A DNA stretch of 51,927 bases from Glaciecola sp. Its GTDB lineage: Bacteria; Pseudomonadota; Gammaproteobacteria; Enterobacterales; Alteromonadaceae. The stretch spans positions 1 through 51,927 of the forward strand of contig JAQXDG010000101.1 of the NCBI GenBank assembly GCA_029251505.1, read 5' to 3'. Below the pieces are notes generated by a model. That model ran no database searches. It saw only the letters and a list, made by a program, of their open reading frames with translations, and was not told the origin of the DNA. Below, piece by piece: positions 8,807 to 20,021 of this stretch (position 1 is the first letter of the stretch; every line of letters begins with the position of its first letter). Position numbers and translations under genes: made by a program.

Positions 8807-9789
8807 TGTGTCAGATAATCAACGGCATAAATTTGCTGCATAGTCGAAGTCGCAATATTCCCACCAGAGAGTACCACCAGTACCGTTTGACCTTTTGGTT
8901 GCCCTGCTAGCCATGCGACAGCGCCGGCCATGGTCATACAACACGTGGGCTCGATATGGAGCTTCAATAAATGCTGTAACCATTGTGTCCAATAGGCAAT
9001 TTGCGTTTCGTTGACTTCGTAAAACCCATCTAATTGCTGTAAAAATTCAAATGTAATATCGCCAACCGCAGGTGTCGCGGCTCCGTCGGCTAAGGTTTGT
9101 GCTGGTGCGGGTAGGGTATATATACTGCCTTGTTGTAATGAAATCGATGCGTCATTGGCGTTTTCAGGCTCTACACCAATCATCTGTGCTTCAGGTAGCA
9201 AGGCTCTGGTCGTTAATAGCGCACCACTGGTTAAGCCTCCACCACCACAAGGCGTAAAGACAGCATCAATATTATGCTCGGATGTTTGGGTTATCGCTTC
9301 TAATACGGCGGTGCCTTGTCCTGCAATAATATCCGCATGATTAAACGGTGGGATCCACAATACCCCTTCGGCTTCAGCGGCAGCAGCTACGGCGGCATCT
9401 GCTTCTAATCTTGTCGGAAATAAATGCAATTGTGCGCCGTAATCCTGTGTCGCTGCAGCTTTAACTGGCGAAATGCTTTCAGTTGAATAGATATCTACAG
9501 GAATGTTGAGCATGCTGCCTGCATAGGCAACCGCTTGGGCATGATTTCCTGATGAATTAGCGACAATTCGCAGCGGGGTTGGGTGGGTTTGACAATAATG
9601 ATGTAAAAAGTTGGTGGCGCCGCGTAATTTAAATGAGCCGGTACGTTGTAAACATTCCGCTTTAAATAACACGGTATGACCCAGCCACGCATTGAGTAAT
9701 GATGAGGTCACGACTGGGGTTTGTGTGACATGGGGTTTGATCCTTTCATAAGCATCTTGCACATCGGTAAAGTTAGGTAAAGTTAGCAT
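8788..9789 (-). CDS. Threonine/serine dehydratase-like PLP enzyme
   Basis: Fold-type II PLP enzyme of the threonine dehydratase / serine racemase group. It probably deaminates Thr or Ser to the 2-oxo acid. The Schiff-base lysine is in TGSFKLRGATN, the phosphate-binding loop is CGGGGLTSG, and SSGNHAQAVAYA is the conserved asparagine loop. There is no C-terminal ACT domain (333 residues), so it is the short catabolic or racemase-like type, not biosynthetic IlvA. The ATG at 9789 is preferred; a TTG at 9828 would add 13 residues without family support. The exact substrate is uncertain. Confidence 0.85.
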   Translation of the reverse strand: MLTLPNFTDVQDAYERIKPHVTQTPVVTSSLLNAWLGHTVLFKAECLQRTGSFKLRGATNFLHHYCQTHPTPLRIVANSSGNHAQAVAYAGSMLNIPVDIYSTESISPVKAAATQDYGAQLHLFPTRLEADAAVAAAAEAEGVLWIPPFNHADIIAGQGTAVLEAITQTSEHNIDAVFTPCGGGGLTSGALLTTRALLPEAQMIGVEPENANDASISLQQGSIYTLPAPAQTLADGAATPAVGDITFEFLQQLDGFYEVNETQIAYWTQWLQHLLKLHIEPTCCMTMAGAVAWLAGQPKGQTVLVVLSGGNIATSTMQQIYAVDYLTQPPYLD

Positions 9790-9888
9790 TGTATATCTCA
9801 CTAGTGGCTCAGCGTAATTGACAAGCAAGGCGTCATGTTAAAAAATCGAATATCATAGCACTCCCTTGCTAACAACATGTTTACGTAG

Positions 9889-12135
9889 TTATTTTAAATA
9901 TGTCTCAAAGTGATGCGTGATTGTTTTAAACATATGAATTTGTGTGTTTTTACCTCGGATACTGTGTTTTTTACCGGGGTAGTCCATCACATGAAATAAT
10001 TTAGCGTTGTCTTGTAGGTGTTTATACAACTTAGTCGCGTGCGTAAACAATACATTATCGTCGGCCATGCCATGATAAATGAGCAAGTCGCCTTGTAAGT
10101 TATTTGCGTAAGGAAAGACCGAGGAAGCATCATAAGCGCTTTTCTCAGTGTTGGGGTTACCCATATAGCGTTCTGTGTAATGAGTGTCGTACAAACGCCA
10201 TTCGGTGACCGGAGCACCGGACACGCCAGCCGCAAAATACTCCGGCGCTTTAAACATCGCCATCAGGCTCATGTAACCGCCATAGCTGTGTCCATAAACA
10301 CCGATCTTGCTCGGGTCAACAAAATCAAGAGTGCGTAAAAAATCGACGCCGCGTTTTTGATCGTCAATCTCGACCGTACCCATCGCTTTGTATATCGGAT
10401 CTTCGAACGCTTTACCTCGATAATACGAACCGCGATTATCAATACTAAATACCACATAGCCTTGTTGTGCCCAATACTGGAACATTAAGCCGCGATTGCC
10501 AGCCCATTTATTGGTGACGACTTGTGCCCGAGGGCCGCCGTAATGATAGACAATAACAGGGTGCTTACCTGATACGTTTGCGGGTTTATACAAGCGGTAA
10601 TGTAATTCAGTATCATCTTGTACCTTGATGGTGCCAAATTTAGGCGCAATCCATGCTGCAGCAAATGGCGCTAATGGATGGTTAGCATTGACAAGGTTTT
10701 CATCCAACCAAGTAATAAATTGACCCGTAGCAGCATACAAACCGGTTTGGGCTGGCGTGTTAACATCAGAAAAGACATCCACATAAATCGACGCATCTTT
10801 TGCAAATTTCACCTCATGATGCTTACCTAACGTGGTGATGCGTTTACTGGTAGCCGTTTGCATATCAACCGCATATACATGTGATTCTAAGGGCGTATCT
10901 TTGCGCCCATTAATGAAGATTTTTCCGGTTTTTTCATTCACCGCAGCAATACTGGTCACAACCCAATCACCACTAGTGAGTTGACGGAGCAATTCGCCAT
11001 TAGTACGATACAAATATAGGTGCTTAAATCCATCACGTTCAGACGCCCAGATGAACGCATCCTGTAGACTCAAAAAGTGTAAATCGTCATGCAGATTAAG
11101 CCAAGTGTTGCTCTGTTCAGTGAGTAAAGTTGTGCTACGTTGTGTCGCAACATCATAGCCAAATAACTGTAATGTTTGCTGATTGCGTGATTGGACTTGA
11201 TAGGTGAGCAGTGCACTGGTATTAGACCATTGTACTCTAGGTAAATAAATATCCTGCTCAGCACCTAAGTTAATCGCTTGACGCTGTTGGGTTTGAATAT
11301 TCTGCACATAAAGTTCGAGCAATACATTGGGTGTGCCAGCTTTTGGGTATTTTTGCTCGATGGTGGTAATGCGTTCGGCATAAATTTCTGAACGGGTAAT
11401 CATGTCCACCGGTGTCTCATCAACGCGGGTAAAGGCGATATGCGACTCATCCGGTGCCCACCAGTAGCCGGTTAATTGCCCCATTTCTTCTTGCGCAACA
11501 AACTCCGCCATACCATATTTAATGGGGCCACCACCTTGTGTCGTCAAAGCGAGTTCTTTGCCTGTTGCGATAAGTTTGATAAAGAGGTTTTGGTTACGAA
11601 TAAAGGAAATATAATTACCTTTTGGAGAAAGCTTAATATCCGTCTCAAATTCCGGCGTATTGAGAAGTTGCTGTGCTTTTTTCGCACCAATACGGTAATA
11701 AAATACATCACCTGCTAATGGAAACAATAGTGCAGTGCCATCAGCCGACCAGCTGTAGGATAAAATGCCCGATCCGGAAACACGCATGCGCTCACGTCGT
11801 GCTTTTTCTTCATCAGATAAGTTTTCATCGCCTTGATGCAAGTCATCAGCATCAAACAGCAAACGTGATTGCTTATCGTTAATGTTGTATTCCCATAAGT
11901 CGAAACGACTATTATCGGTTGCTTTAGCACGGATAAAGGTCACACGTTGACCATCGGGAGAAAGTTTAACCATCGACGGTGCTGTACCTTGTAATGCCGG
12001 CGCTGAAAATATTCGTTCGATATCTAAGGGCGCAATTGGAACAAGGGGCTGTGTATCATCAGCAGACACATAATGGCTAGTAAGACTTAGAGCGATAAAT
12101 AGCGCGAAGACGATCATAAATAGGTTATTTTTCAT
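9889..12135 (-). CDS. Dipeptidyl peptidase IV family serine protease (S9B)
   Basis: Exported prolyl-type aminodipeptidase. A signal peptide (FMIVFALFIALSLTSHYVSA) is followed by an eight-bladed beta-propeller (DPP IV N-terminal domain, roughly residues 50-500, with EEMGQLTGYWWAPD giving the Glu pair that holds the substrate N-terminus). An alpha/beta-hydrolase domain then carries GHSYGGYM (nucleophile near residue 617), Asp in MADDNVLF and His in KKHSIRG. The 748-residue length is normal. It is a single gene, divergent from the oxidoreductase at 12219. It probably feeds on proline-containing peptides, consistent with a peptide-degrading marine bacterium. Confidence 0.93.
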   Translation of the reverse strand: MKNNLFMIVFALFIALSLTSHYVSADDTQPLVPIAPLDIERIFSAPALQGTAPSMVKLSPDGQRVTFIRAKATDNSRFDLWEYNINDKQSRLLFDADDLHQGDENLSDEEKARRERMRVSGSGILSYSWSADGTALLFPLAGDVFYYRIGAKKAQQLLNTPEFETDIKLSPKGNYISFIRNQNLFIKLIATGKELALTTQGGGPIKYGMAEFVAQEEMGQLTGYWWAPDESHIAFTRVDETPVDMITRSEIYAERITTIEQKYPKAGTPNVLLELYVQNIQTQQRQAINLGAEQDIYLPRVQWSNTSALLTYQVQSRNQQTLQLFGYDVATQRSTTLLTEQSNTWLNLHDDLHFLSLQDAFIWASERDGFKHLYLYRTNGELLRQLTSGDWVVTSIAAVNEKTGKIFINGRKDTPLESHVYAVDMQTATSKRITTLGKHHEVKFAKDASIYVDVFSDVNTPAQTGLYAATGQFITWLDENLVNANHPLAPFAAAWIAPKFGTIKVQDDTELHYRLYKPANVSGKHPVIVYHYGGPRAQVVTNKWAGNRGLMFQYWAQQGYVVFSIDNRGSYYRGKAFEDPIYKAMGTVEIDDQKRGVDFLRTLDFVDPSKIGVYGHSYGGYMSLMAMFKAPEYFAAGVSGAPVTEWRLYDTHYTERYMGNPNTEKSAYDASSVFPYANNLQGDLLIYHGMADDNVLFTHATKLYKHLQDNAKLFHVMDYPGKKHSIRGKNTQIHMFKTITHHFETYLK

Positions 12136-12218
12136 ATTATACCCTTATCGTTGCATGACTTTAGAAGGCGCTTAATTTACCATGTTTGCATTACCGGATA
12201 AAAAATAATTAATAAACT

Positions 12219-12851
12219 ATGAGTGATAATAGAAAAACAGCCTGTGTCATCGGGGCAAGCGGCTTGGTTGGTAAAGAATTAGTTAATCAATTACTGCGCC
12301 ATCCTGGTTACAAATCCATCACATGCTTAATTAGACGTCCTTTATCGAGTCATGATTACCCTGATCCTGAGGGTAAATTACAGCCAGTGGTGATTGATTT
12401 TGAACAGTTACAAGATTACCAAGGATACTTTACCGTTGATCATGTATTTTGTTGCTTAGGCACTACCATCAAAAAAGCGCAGAGTCGAGCTGCCTTTCGG
12501 CGTGTCGATTTTGAATTTATCCATGTGTGCGCACAATTAACCCGAGCGCAACGAGCCCAAGGATTTGTATGGATTTCTAGTGTTGGAGCAAACAAAAACA
12601 GCAAAAACTTCTATTTGAAAGTCAAAGGTGAGCTGGAATCATCGATTATTTCTATGCCGCAATTACAACATGCAGCTGCGGTTAGACCCTCATTATTAGT
12701 CGGTCAACGCAACGAGTATCGCCGTGCTGAGCAGTGGTCAATCAAGATTTGCCAGCTCTTATCATTTTGTTTTGTAGGGCCCCTAGCCAAATACAAACCG
12801 GTGCATGCAAGTGCCGTTGCAGCACAAATGATTAAGCTACAACCTCTGTAG
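12219..12851 (+). CDS. NAD(P)-binding SDR-like oxidoreductase (HTATIP2/YbjT type)
   Basis: Atypical short-chain dehydrogenase. It opens with a Rossmann glycine motif VIGASGLVGKELV and continues with CCLGTTIKKAQSRAAFRRVD, FVWISSVGAN and YLKVKGELE, the pattern of the HTATIP2-like NAD(P)-binding family. It is 210 residues long and apparently complete. No clear ribosome-binding site precedes the ATG. It sits 47 bases upstream of the ygjV-like gene and is probably co-transcribed. The physiological substrate is unknown. Confidence 0.8.
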   Translation: MSDNRKTACVIGASGLVGKELVNQLLRHPGYKSITCLIRRPLSSHDYPDPEGKLQPVVIDFEQLQDYQGYFTVDHVFCCLGTTIKKAQSRAAFRRVDFEFIHVCAQLTRAQRAQGFVWISSVGANKNSKNFYLKVKGELESSIISMPQLQHAAAVRPSLLVGQRNEYRRAEQWSIKICQLLSFCFVGPLAKYKPVHASAVAAQMIKLQPL

Positions 12852-12898
12852 TTAATCAATTACCTTGATGTTTGTTTATCTATTTTTGGAGTAATACA

Positions 12899-13411
12899 TT
12901 GGACAATGTATGGATTGCTGAAGCGTTTGGCTTTGGTGCGATTATATTTAATCTTGTGGGCTATCGCAGTAATAACATGCGTCGCTATTTGTACTTATCC
13001 GGCGGAGCGATGCTGTGTTTGAGTGCGCACTATTTTTTACTTGGCGCTATGGCTGCAGGTATTGGTTGCGGCTTAGCGGCAATTCGTAACGCGGTGACCT
13101 TGGCCGTTCGAGGCACATGGGTACTGGTGTTATTTATTAGCTTAAACATTGGCTTTTTTATTTATGAATGGGTCATATTAGAGCATGGGTACATCATTTT
13201 ACTTGCTTATACCTCAGCGTTTATTTTTACGGCTGGCTCTATCATGTTTACGGATATTACCGTGATGCGACGTTGGTTTATCTTTGCAGAAAGCATCGGG
13301 TTGGTTTATGCGCTTGCTGTCGGAAGTATATTCGGGTCAGTATTCAATACGGTTAATCTATGTAGTATTGCCTTTAAAATGTGGCAGCAACGAAAAATCC
13401 AACATCCATAA
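12899..13411 (+). CDS. YgjV-family inner membrane protein
   Basis: Polytopic membrane protein of about five to six TM helices, matching the Imp-YgjV family in its opening (AEAFGFGAIIFNLVGYRSN) and in the LCLSAHYFLLGAMAAG and AAIRNAVTL segments. I place the start at TTG 12899, because GGAG at 12888-12891 is seven bases before it; the earlier TTG at 12872 has no such site. This gives 170 residues. No function is established for the family. Confidence 0.78.
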   Translation: MDNVWIAEAFGFGAIIFNLVGYRSNNMRRYLYLSGGAMLCLSAHYFLLGAMAAGIGCGLAAIRNAVTLAVRGTWVLVLFISLNIGFFIYEWVILEHGYIILLAYTSAFIFTAGSIMFTDITVMRRWFIFAESIGLVYALAVGSIFGSVFNTVNLCSIAFKMWQQRKIQHP

Positions 13412-13421
13412 AAAACAACAC

Positions 13422-13458
13422 TAAAAAAAAACCACCGAATCGTTACCGACGCGGTGGT
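13422..13458 (-). terminator. Terminator of exbD
   Basis: On the minus strand ACCACCG...CGGTGGT (7-bp stem, 14-base loop) is followed by a run of nine T. It lies 21 bases past the exbD stop. Confidence 0.85.
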
Positions 13459-13479
13459 GTTTACTTCGTGCTAGTGTCG

Positions 13480-13887
13480 TTATTTTTTATCTTTAACGAG
13501 CACTGAAATTTTATTAATACCCGCAATTTTAGCCTGATTCATTACTTCAACTACAATGCCATGCTCAGTATCTTCATGAGCTTGGATAGCAGCTGAATCA
13601 GTATTATTTTCAGCTAAGTAAGTTTGGATATTGGCAACAACACGACGAATGTCGACTTCACGACCATTCATTTTAATTACGCCAACGTCATCAATTTGAA
13701 TAGACAAAGATTTACTTGGTTGTTGTGATTCAGTGTTATCTTTAGGACGACTTGCCTCAAGTCCTTTTTCCTTAACAAATGACGTTGTCACGATAAAGAA
13801 TATCAACATGATGAAAACGATGTCTAACATCGGGGTCATATCAATCTGTGCGTCGTCATCACTTGAGGTATGTTTTTTTCTTTTCAT
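13480..13887 (-). CDS. ExbD/TolR-family biopolymer transporter (orphan)
   Basis: Inner-membrane subunit of a PMF-driven TonB/Tol-type motor. A charged cytoplasmic N-terminus leads to one TM helix (residues 18-38) in which Asp22 of MTPMLDIVFIMLIFF is the proton-carrying residue. A periplasmic domain of about 95 residues with typical fold follows (IQAHEDTEHGIVVEVMNQAK). It resembles ExbD2 of TonB2 systems. No exbB, tonB or TPR gene is adjacent, and it has its own terminator, so its ExbB partner must be encoded elsewhere. Confidence 0.88.
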   Translation of the reverse strand: MKRKKHTSSDDDAQIDMTPMLDIVFIMLIFFIVTTSFVKEKGLEASRPKDNTESQQPSKSLSIQIDDVGVIKMNGREVDIRRVVANIQTYLAENNTDSAAIQAHEDTEHGIVVEVMNQAKIAGINKISVLVKDKK

Positions 13888-14012
13888 GGCCTATTTTTCT
13901 TATTCCTTAAAACATGTCAGCACATAGTATAAAGAAAATATCAAAAATGGGTAGGGGTTTGTAAACACATTTTACATTTTTTTGCATTATAGGGAAAAAT
14001 TAGCGGGAAAAA

Positions 14013-14813
14013 TTAGCGTAAAGATTGACCTAACCAACCAAAATATGTAAGAAATTGTCGATTAATTTCATTTCGGGATGGTCCCATTGGATAGGCTCCA
14101 GCTTTCGCGAGTGCCGATTGTTTGGTGCCGGACACTAAAAACTGGTTGGTGATGACACTATCTTGAATTAACGATTCAAAGGCTCGTGCACACAGCTCTT
14201 CTGGCTTGGTAAAATAGACAGCGCCATAAGTTTCATCGAGTTTTTTTGCTTGATAAAAAAAGTCACTGGGTTGCGATTTGTCCTCACTCAGTAAAATTTG
14301 GGTAAAGCATTGTGCGAGTTGTACATTAAGCGGGTGCTCTATTAACGATTGATGATGCAAATACCCGACTGATGCAAACATTGAAGTGGGCACATCTCGA
14401 TACATTTTTTGACCAATATAATGATCAAAGGCATGAAACCATTCGTGAGCTAAACTCCCCGCTCCGGCATTTTTAGCGAGACTAATTTCATGTTTAGCAG
14501 GTGTATAATGAGCGCAAACGCCTGGTCGTCCGCCCTTACCAAACGCGATGCCTAAGCGACCTTTAAGCGATATAACTTGCTCAGGCACGTGTAAAATATC
14601 ACATAAATCATACAGCGCATCAAAAAATAAGTTAGCCGCGATTTGCTGTTCTTGTGCGCTGACCCAGCGTCCGATTTCAATCGTGCGAAAGCCAAATAAT
14701 TTTAAGATATCTTTGAAACTCACATCGGCGCCATCACGATGCGATTGCCCATTTCGGAAAAAGCCCTGATGTAAACGCGAATCTGCCTCCATTTTATTCG
14801 GCTCTGACCCCAT
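14013..14813 (-). CDS. CLCA_X-family protein with metalloprotease-like HExxH motif
   Basis: I recognise this from shared segments with proteins annotated CLCA_X / LPD1-like: HRDGADVSFKDI, GFRTIEIGRWV, LFFDALYDL and the core LAHEWFHAFDHYIG. HEWFH at residues 123-127 is an HExxH zinc-protease-like motif followed by AFDHY, as seen in LPD1 domains of polyvalent phage and plasmid proteins. There is no signal peptide, so it is probably cytoplasmic. Its ATG overlaps the stop of the flavodoxin gene (TAATG), implying translational coupling. No function is established; proteolysis is only a suggestion from the motif. Confidence 0.7.
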   Translation of the reverse strand: MGSEPNKMEADSRLHQGFFRNGQSHRDGADVSFKDILKLFGFRTIEIGRWVSAQEQQIAANLFFDALYDLCDILHVPEQVISLKGRLGIAFGKGGRPGVCAHYTPAKHEISLAKNAGAGSLAHEWFHAFDHYIGQKMYRDVPTSMFASVGYLHHQSLIEHPLNVQLAQCFTQILLSEDKSQPSDFFYQAKKLDETYGAVYFTKPEELCARAFESLIQDSVITNQFLVSGTKQSALAKAGAYPMGPSRNEINRQFLTYFGWLGQSLR

Positions 14814-15349
14814 TATAATATGTCGAGTTCAGCTAAGATTTGCTCACACCATTTAGCAATGCGCGAGTCACTTTCATCAAACTGGTTTTCATCATCTAAC
14901 GATAACCCAACAAAACAGGATTTATCTTCGGTTAATGCCTTGGAGGCAATAAAATCATAGCCTTCATTTGGCCAGTAACCCACAATATCTGCACCATTGG
15001 GAACAATCACATCATGTAACATGCCGACGGCATCTTGAAACCATTCGGCATAGCCCATTTGATCACCTAAGCCAAATATTGCGGCAGTTTTGCCGGTAAA
15101 ATCAACGCCATGGATATCATCCCAGTGCGCTTCCCAGTCTTCTTGTAATTCACCAAAATCCCAAGTAGAAATGCCGAGTAATACAATATCAAATTGCGCG
15201 ATATCATCTAGTGATGTGTCTTTGATGTTTAATAATGGGATGTCAAGCTGTGGGCAAAGTGCTTCAAGCTGTGCTTTTATTTTTTCCGCTGCCATTTCGG
15301 TATAGCAAGTGGTGGAACCATAAAATAGTCCAATATTGTACTGAGCCAA
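14813..15349 (-). CDS. fldB: Flavodoxin FldB-like
   Basis: Small FMN electron carrier. It opens with GLFYGSTTCYTEMAAEKI (phosphate-binding loop of FMN) and continues with GISTWDFGELQEDWEAHWD and GLGDQMGYAEWFQDA, which match E. coli FldB closely. The 178-residue length suits a long-chain flavodoxin. It is cytoplasmic and probably serves reductive enzymes under stress or iron shortage. It is translationally coupled to the CLCA_X gene behind it, an unusual pairing that hints at a shared pathway. Confidence 0.9.
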   Translation of the reverse strand: MAQYNIGLFYGSTTCYTEMAAEKIKAQLEALCPQLDIPLLNIKDTSLDDIAQFDIVLLGISTWDFGELQEDWEAHWDDIHGVDFTGKTAAIFGLGDQMGYAEWFQDAVGMLHDVIVPNGADIVGYWPNEGYDFIASKALTEDKSCFVGLSLDDENQFDESDSRIAKWCEQILAELDIL

Positions 15350-15440
15350 CGTCGATTACCTTTCAATTGAGAGTGATGCTATATATATGTTCGCTATAGT
15401 AGCAAAAAAGTAAATAAAAAGCAGTCGTGTGCGTAGTCTG

Positions 15441-15737
15441 TTAATCGGCTTTAAATGTGATTTTATCGCCTTGATGTGTAATTAATGGATGAATGAATGC
15501 ATGTGTACCAACTTGATACTGGTTGTGCTTATAAGTGTCATCCTTGTTTAATGAAAGAGGGGTATAATCTTGCTCAGCCACAAGATACAATGTGATATCC
15601 GGTTGGCAGGATGTACTTGTTACCAGCCAAATAGTCAATTCATTGGCACTAACATGACGCAACATCGGGCCTGCAATTAACAACGGTAACGGCTTAGATT
15701 TAACAAGGGTATCATCATGCTGAGTTTGAGAGTTAAT
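15441..15737 (-). pseudogene. Truncated N-terminal fragment, alkaline phosphatase D-like (putative)
   Basis: Open frame on the minus strand ending at TAA 15441. The visible sequence LPLLIAGPMLRHV...ELTIWLVTS and later YQVGTHAFIHPL resembles the first 100 residues of PhoD-like metallophosphatases annotated as alkaline phosphatase D family, which are several hundred residues long. Nothing of the catalytic part follows; the fldB leader comes next. AAGGA at 15746-15750 lies eight bases before an ATT codon (15735-15737) where an ATG would be expected. The only recognised in-frame start is a TTG at 15683. I read it as a decayed remnant, but a small real gene with an ATT start is possible. Confidence 0.45.
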
Positions 15738-15804
15738 CTTGACGTTCCTTAACCGTTATAATTACTCCTATTTACCATATACAATTATGCGAAGACCACA
15801 ATAT

Positions 15805-18243
<2,439 letters not shown>

Positions 18244-18513
18244 TTATTGAGGAAGATTAAATAATTTTTCTTTGCGCCATTGTTCAACCGTAAAGGTTTT
18301 AATCGATACCGCATGCATCGAACCATCAGCAATTTTGTCTGATAGAGGTGCATAAATAGTTTGTTGGCGTTTTACGCGCGTCATATCAGCAAAATCATCA
18401 CTGACAGCAATAATATTGAAATGTGAGCCATCGCTTTTTACATGCACTTCATGCAATTGCAATTGAGCGAGTAAAAACGCTTCTAATTCTTGTGTTGTCA
18501 TAGCGATAACCAT
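18244..18513 (-). CDS. ibaG: BolA-family protein IbaG
   Basis: Small BolA-like protein, a partner of monothiol glutaredoxins in iron-sulfur cluster handling. The motif HVKSDGSHFNIIAVSDDF and the C-terminal DKIADGSMHAVSIKTFTVEQW are typical, including the His ligand before AVS. The 89-residue form uses the ATG at 18513 with GGGA at 18521-18524; a start four codons later (18501) is also possible. It lies between mlaB and murA, the conserved gammaproteobacterial order. Confidence 0.92.
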   Translation of the reverse strand: MVIAMTTQELEAFLLAQLQLHEVHVKSDGSHFNIIAVSDDFADMTRVKRQQTIYAPLSDKIADGSMHAVSIKTFTVEQWRKEKLFNLPQ

Positions 18514-18543
18514 TAGTTAATCCCGTTAACGCAAATATTCACA

Positions 18544-18846
18544 TTAAGGCTGGGAAGTTACAAAAAAGGATTCGGCACTGCTTAAGCGTGCGAGTTGTAG
18601 TAATTTATCAGGAATATGATCCCATGCAAGTGTCTTCTTAGCAGTACGCGCATCTCGACACAGATTCAATAGCCACGCTAAGCCCGCACTGTCTATGTTA
18701 GTCAGGCCTTGTAAATCAATTTTAAGGGTGTTTAATAAAGCGAGTTCGCGTTTGTGCGAAACAAACAAATCACGTTGAATTGTTTGATTATTCAGCACAC
18801 CCGATAATAACAAGCCATCAGCAGTAAACGTGATAGATAAGCGCAT
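18544..18846 (-). CDS. mlaB: MlaB, STAS-domain subunit of the phospholipid transporter
   Basis: Cytoplasmic STAS protein that binds MlaF and stabilises the MlaFEDB ABC transporter. The 100-residue sequence carries the STAS core LKIDLQGLTNIDSAGLAWLLNLC, with the conserved DSAG motif where anti-sigma-antagonist relatives are phosphorylated. It sits six bases after mlaC and 30 bases before ibaG. Confidence 0.9.
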   Translation of the reverse strand: MRLSITFTADGLLLSGVLNNQTIQRDLFVSHKRELALLNTLKIDLQGLTNIDSAGLAWLLNLCRDARTAKKTLAWDHIPDKLLQLARLSSAESFFVTSQP

Positions 18847-18852
18847 TAATAT

Positions 18853-19527
18853 TTATCCTTTTGCTGCAGGGAAAGGTGCAATGCTTCCTGACTTTTGCAA
18901 TACAATCGGATCTTTTATTTTTTGTTGCATTAATTCAATCACTTTTTCAATGCCATCTTGGCGTAGGATTGACTCAAATTCACTGCGTTTACTCGACAAT
19001 AAGCTAATCCCTTCTGCGACCATGTCATATGCAGCCCATTCGTTAGTCTTGCGGTCTTTACGCACTTTGAATGCGACTTTGATATCGGGTTTGCCGATAT
19101 CTTGAATAAGCGCGCGAACAGTGACTATCTTTTTATCATCATATTCGCCTGCAGGTTCAAACGCGACCGTTTGATCATCATAATAGCCCATCGCATTTGC
19201 GTAAGTGGTCACGAGATACTCACGAAATACATTGACGAACTCACCGAGTTGTTGTTTGGGCACATTGCGAGCTTGATTACCTAGCACCATAAATGCTGAA
19301 TATTTATAATCTACATGCGGTAATAAATTTTCACGCATAATGGTACGCAGATGCTCTGGATTTTGTGCGATTAACGCTTGCTCGTTTTTCATGCGAGCAA
19401 ATGTCGTACTGGCTGCGTTTTGAATCATCGAGTGTGGATTTTCAGATTCAGTTTCAGCTTGTGCATAGTTTAAACTCTGAGTGAGCAATGTTATCAATAT
19501 CAATGCGGCGGTCAAAAATGCTTTCAC
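18853..19527 (-). CDS. mlaC: MlaC, periplasmic phospholipid carrier
   Basis: Shuttles phospholipids between the outer-membrane MlaA complex and inner-membrane MlaFEDB. A signal peptide (MKAFLTAALILITLLTQSLNYAQA) precedes the Tol-Ttg2 / MlaC domain with LLPHVDYKYSAFMVLGNQAR and a YDDQTVAFEPA segment. At 224 residues it is of usual size. It is the fourth gene of the mla operon. Confidence 0.94.
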   Translation of the reverse strand: MKAFLTAALILITLLTQSLNYAQAETESENPHSMIQNAASTTFARMKNEQALIAQNPEHLRTIMRENLLPHVDYKYSAFMVLGNQARNVPKQQLGEFVNVFREYLVTTYANAMGYYDDQTVAFEPAGEYDDKKIVTVRALIQDIGKPDIKVAFKVRKDRKTNEWAAYDMVAEGISLLSSKRSEFESILRQDGIEKVIELMQQKIKDPIVLQKSGSIAPFPAAKG

Positions 19528-19545
19528 TTGGGATCCTTTAAAAAA

Positions 19546-20013
19546 TTATTCACTATTACGGCTAAACAAAAACTGTCCGATTAAATCTTCTAACACCAAG
19601 GCTGATTTGGTGTCTTGTATATAGTCACCGTCGGCTAATACGACAAAATCATCGAACGCGAAACCGGGCTGAAAACCAATATACTGCTCGCCTAACAATC
19701 CTGATGTAAGAATTGATGCGGAACTGGTGTCAGGGAAATTATTATATTTGTCTGACAAACTAATCATCACTACGGGGTTAAAGTCTTCTGGATCTAAATC
19801 GATTGATTCGACCCGTCCGATTGTAACGCCACCAACTTTGACGGCGGAACGTGTTTGTAAACCGCCAATGTTATCAAATTTAGCGTACAAGGTGTACGTA
19901 GACTCATTATTCGAGAAGCCTTGATTCACAACTTTTAATGCTAACAGTAAACCTGCAGCAATGGTTAAAATGACAAATAAACCAACCATAAGTTCAGTTT
20001 TTCGTGTGGTCAT
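19546..20013 (-). CDS. mlaD: MlaD, MCE-domain subunit
   Basis: Membrane-anchored MCE protein forming a hexameric ring that channels lipid between MlaC and MlaE. It has one N-terminal TM helix (residues 8-28) and then a single MCE domain (YAKFDNIGGLQTRSAVKVGGVTIGRVESI). At 155 residues it has the short form without a long C-terminal tail. It is eight bases after mlaE. Confidence 0.95.
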   Translation of the reverse strand: MTTRKTELMVGLFVILTIAAGLLLALKVVNQGFSNNESTYTLYAKFDNIGGLQTRSAVKVGGVTIGRVESIDLDPEDFNPVVMISLSDKYNNFPDTSSASILTSGLLGEQYIGFQPGFAFDDFVVLADGDYIQDTKSALVLEDLIGQFLFSRNSE

Positions 20014-20021
20014 GGTGACTC

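Noticed and set aside
12872-12898. TTG start at 12872 for the YgjV-like gene
   Set aside because: No ribosome site; GGAG is well placed for the TTG at 12899 and the added residues do not fit the family.
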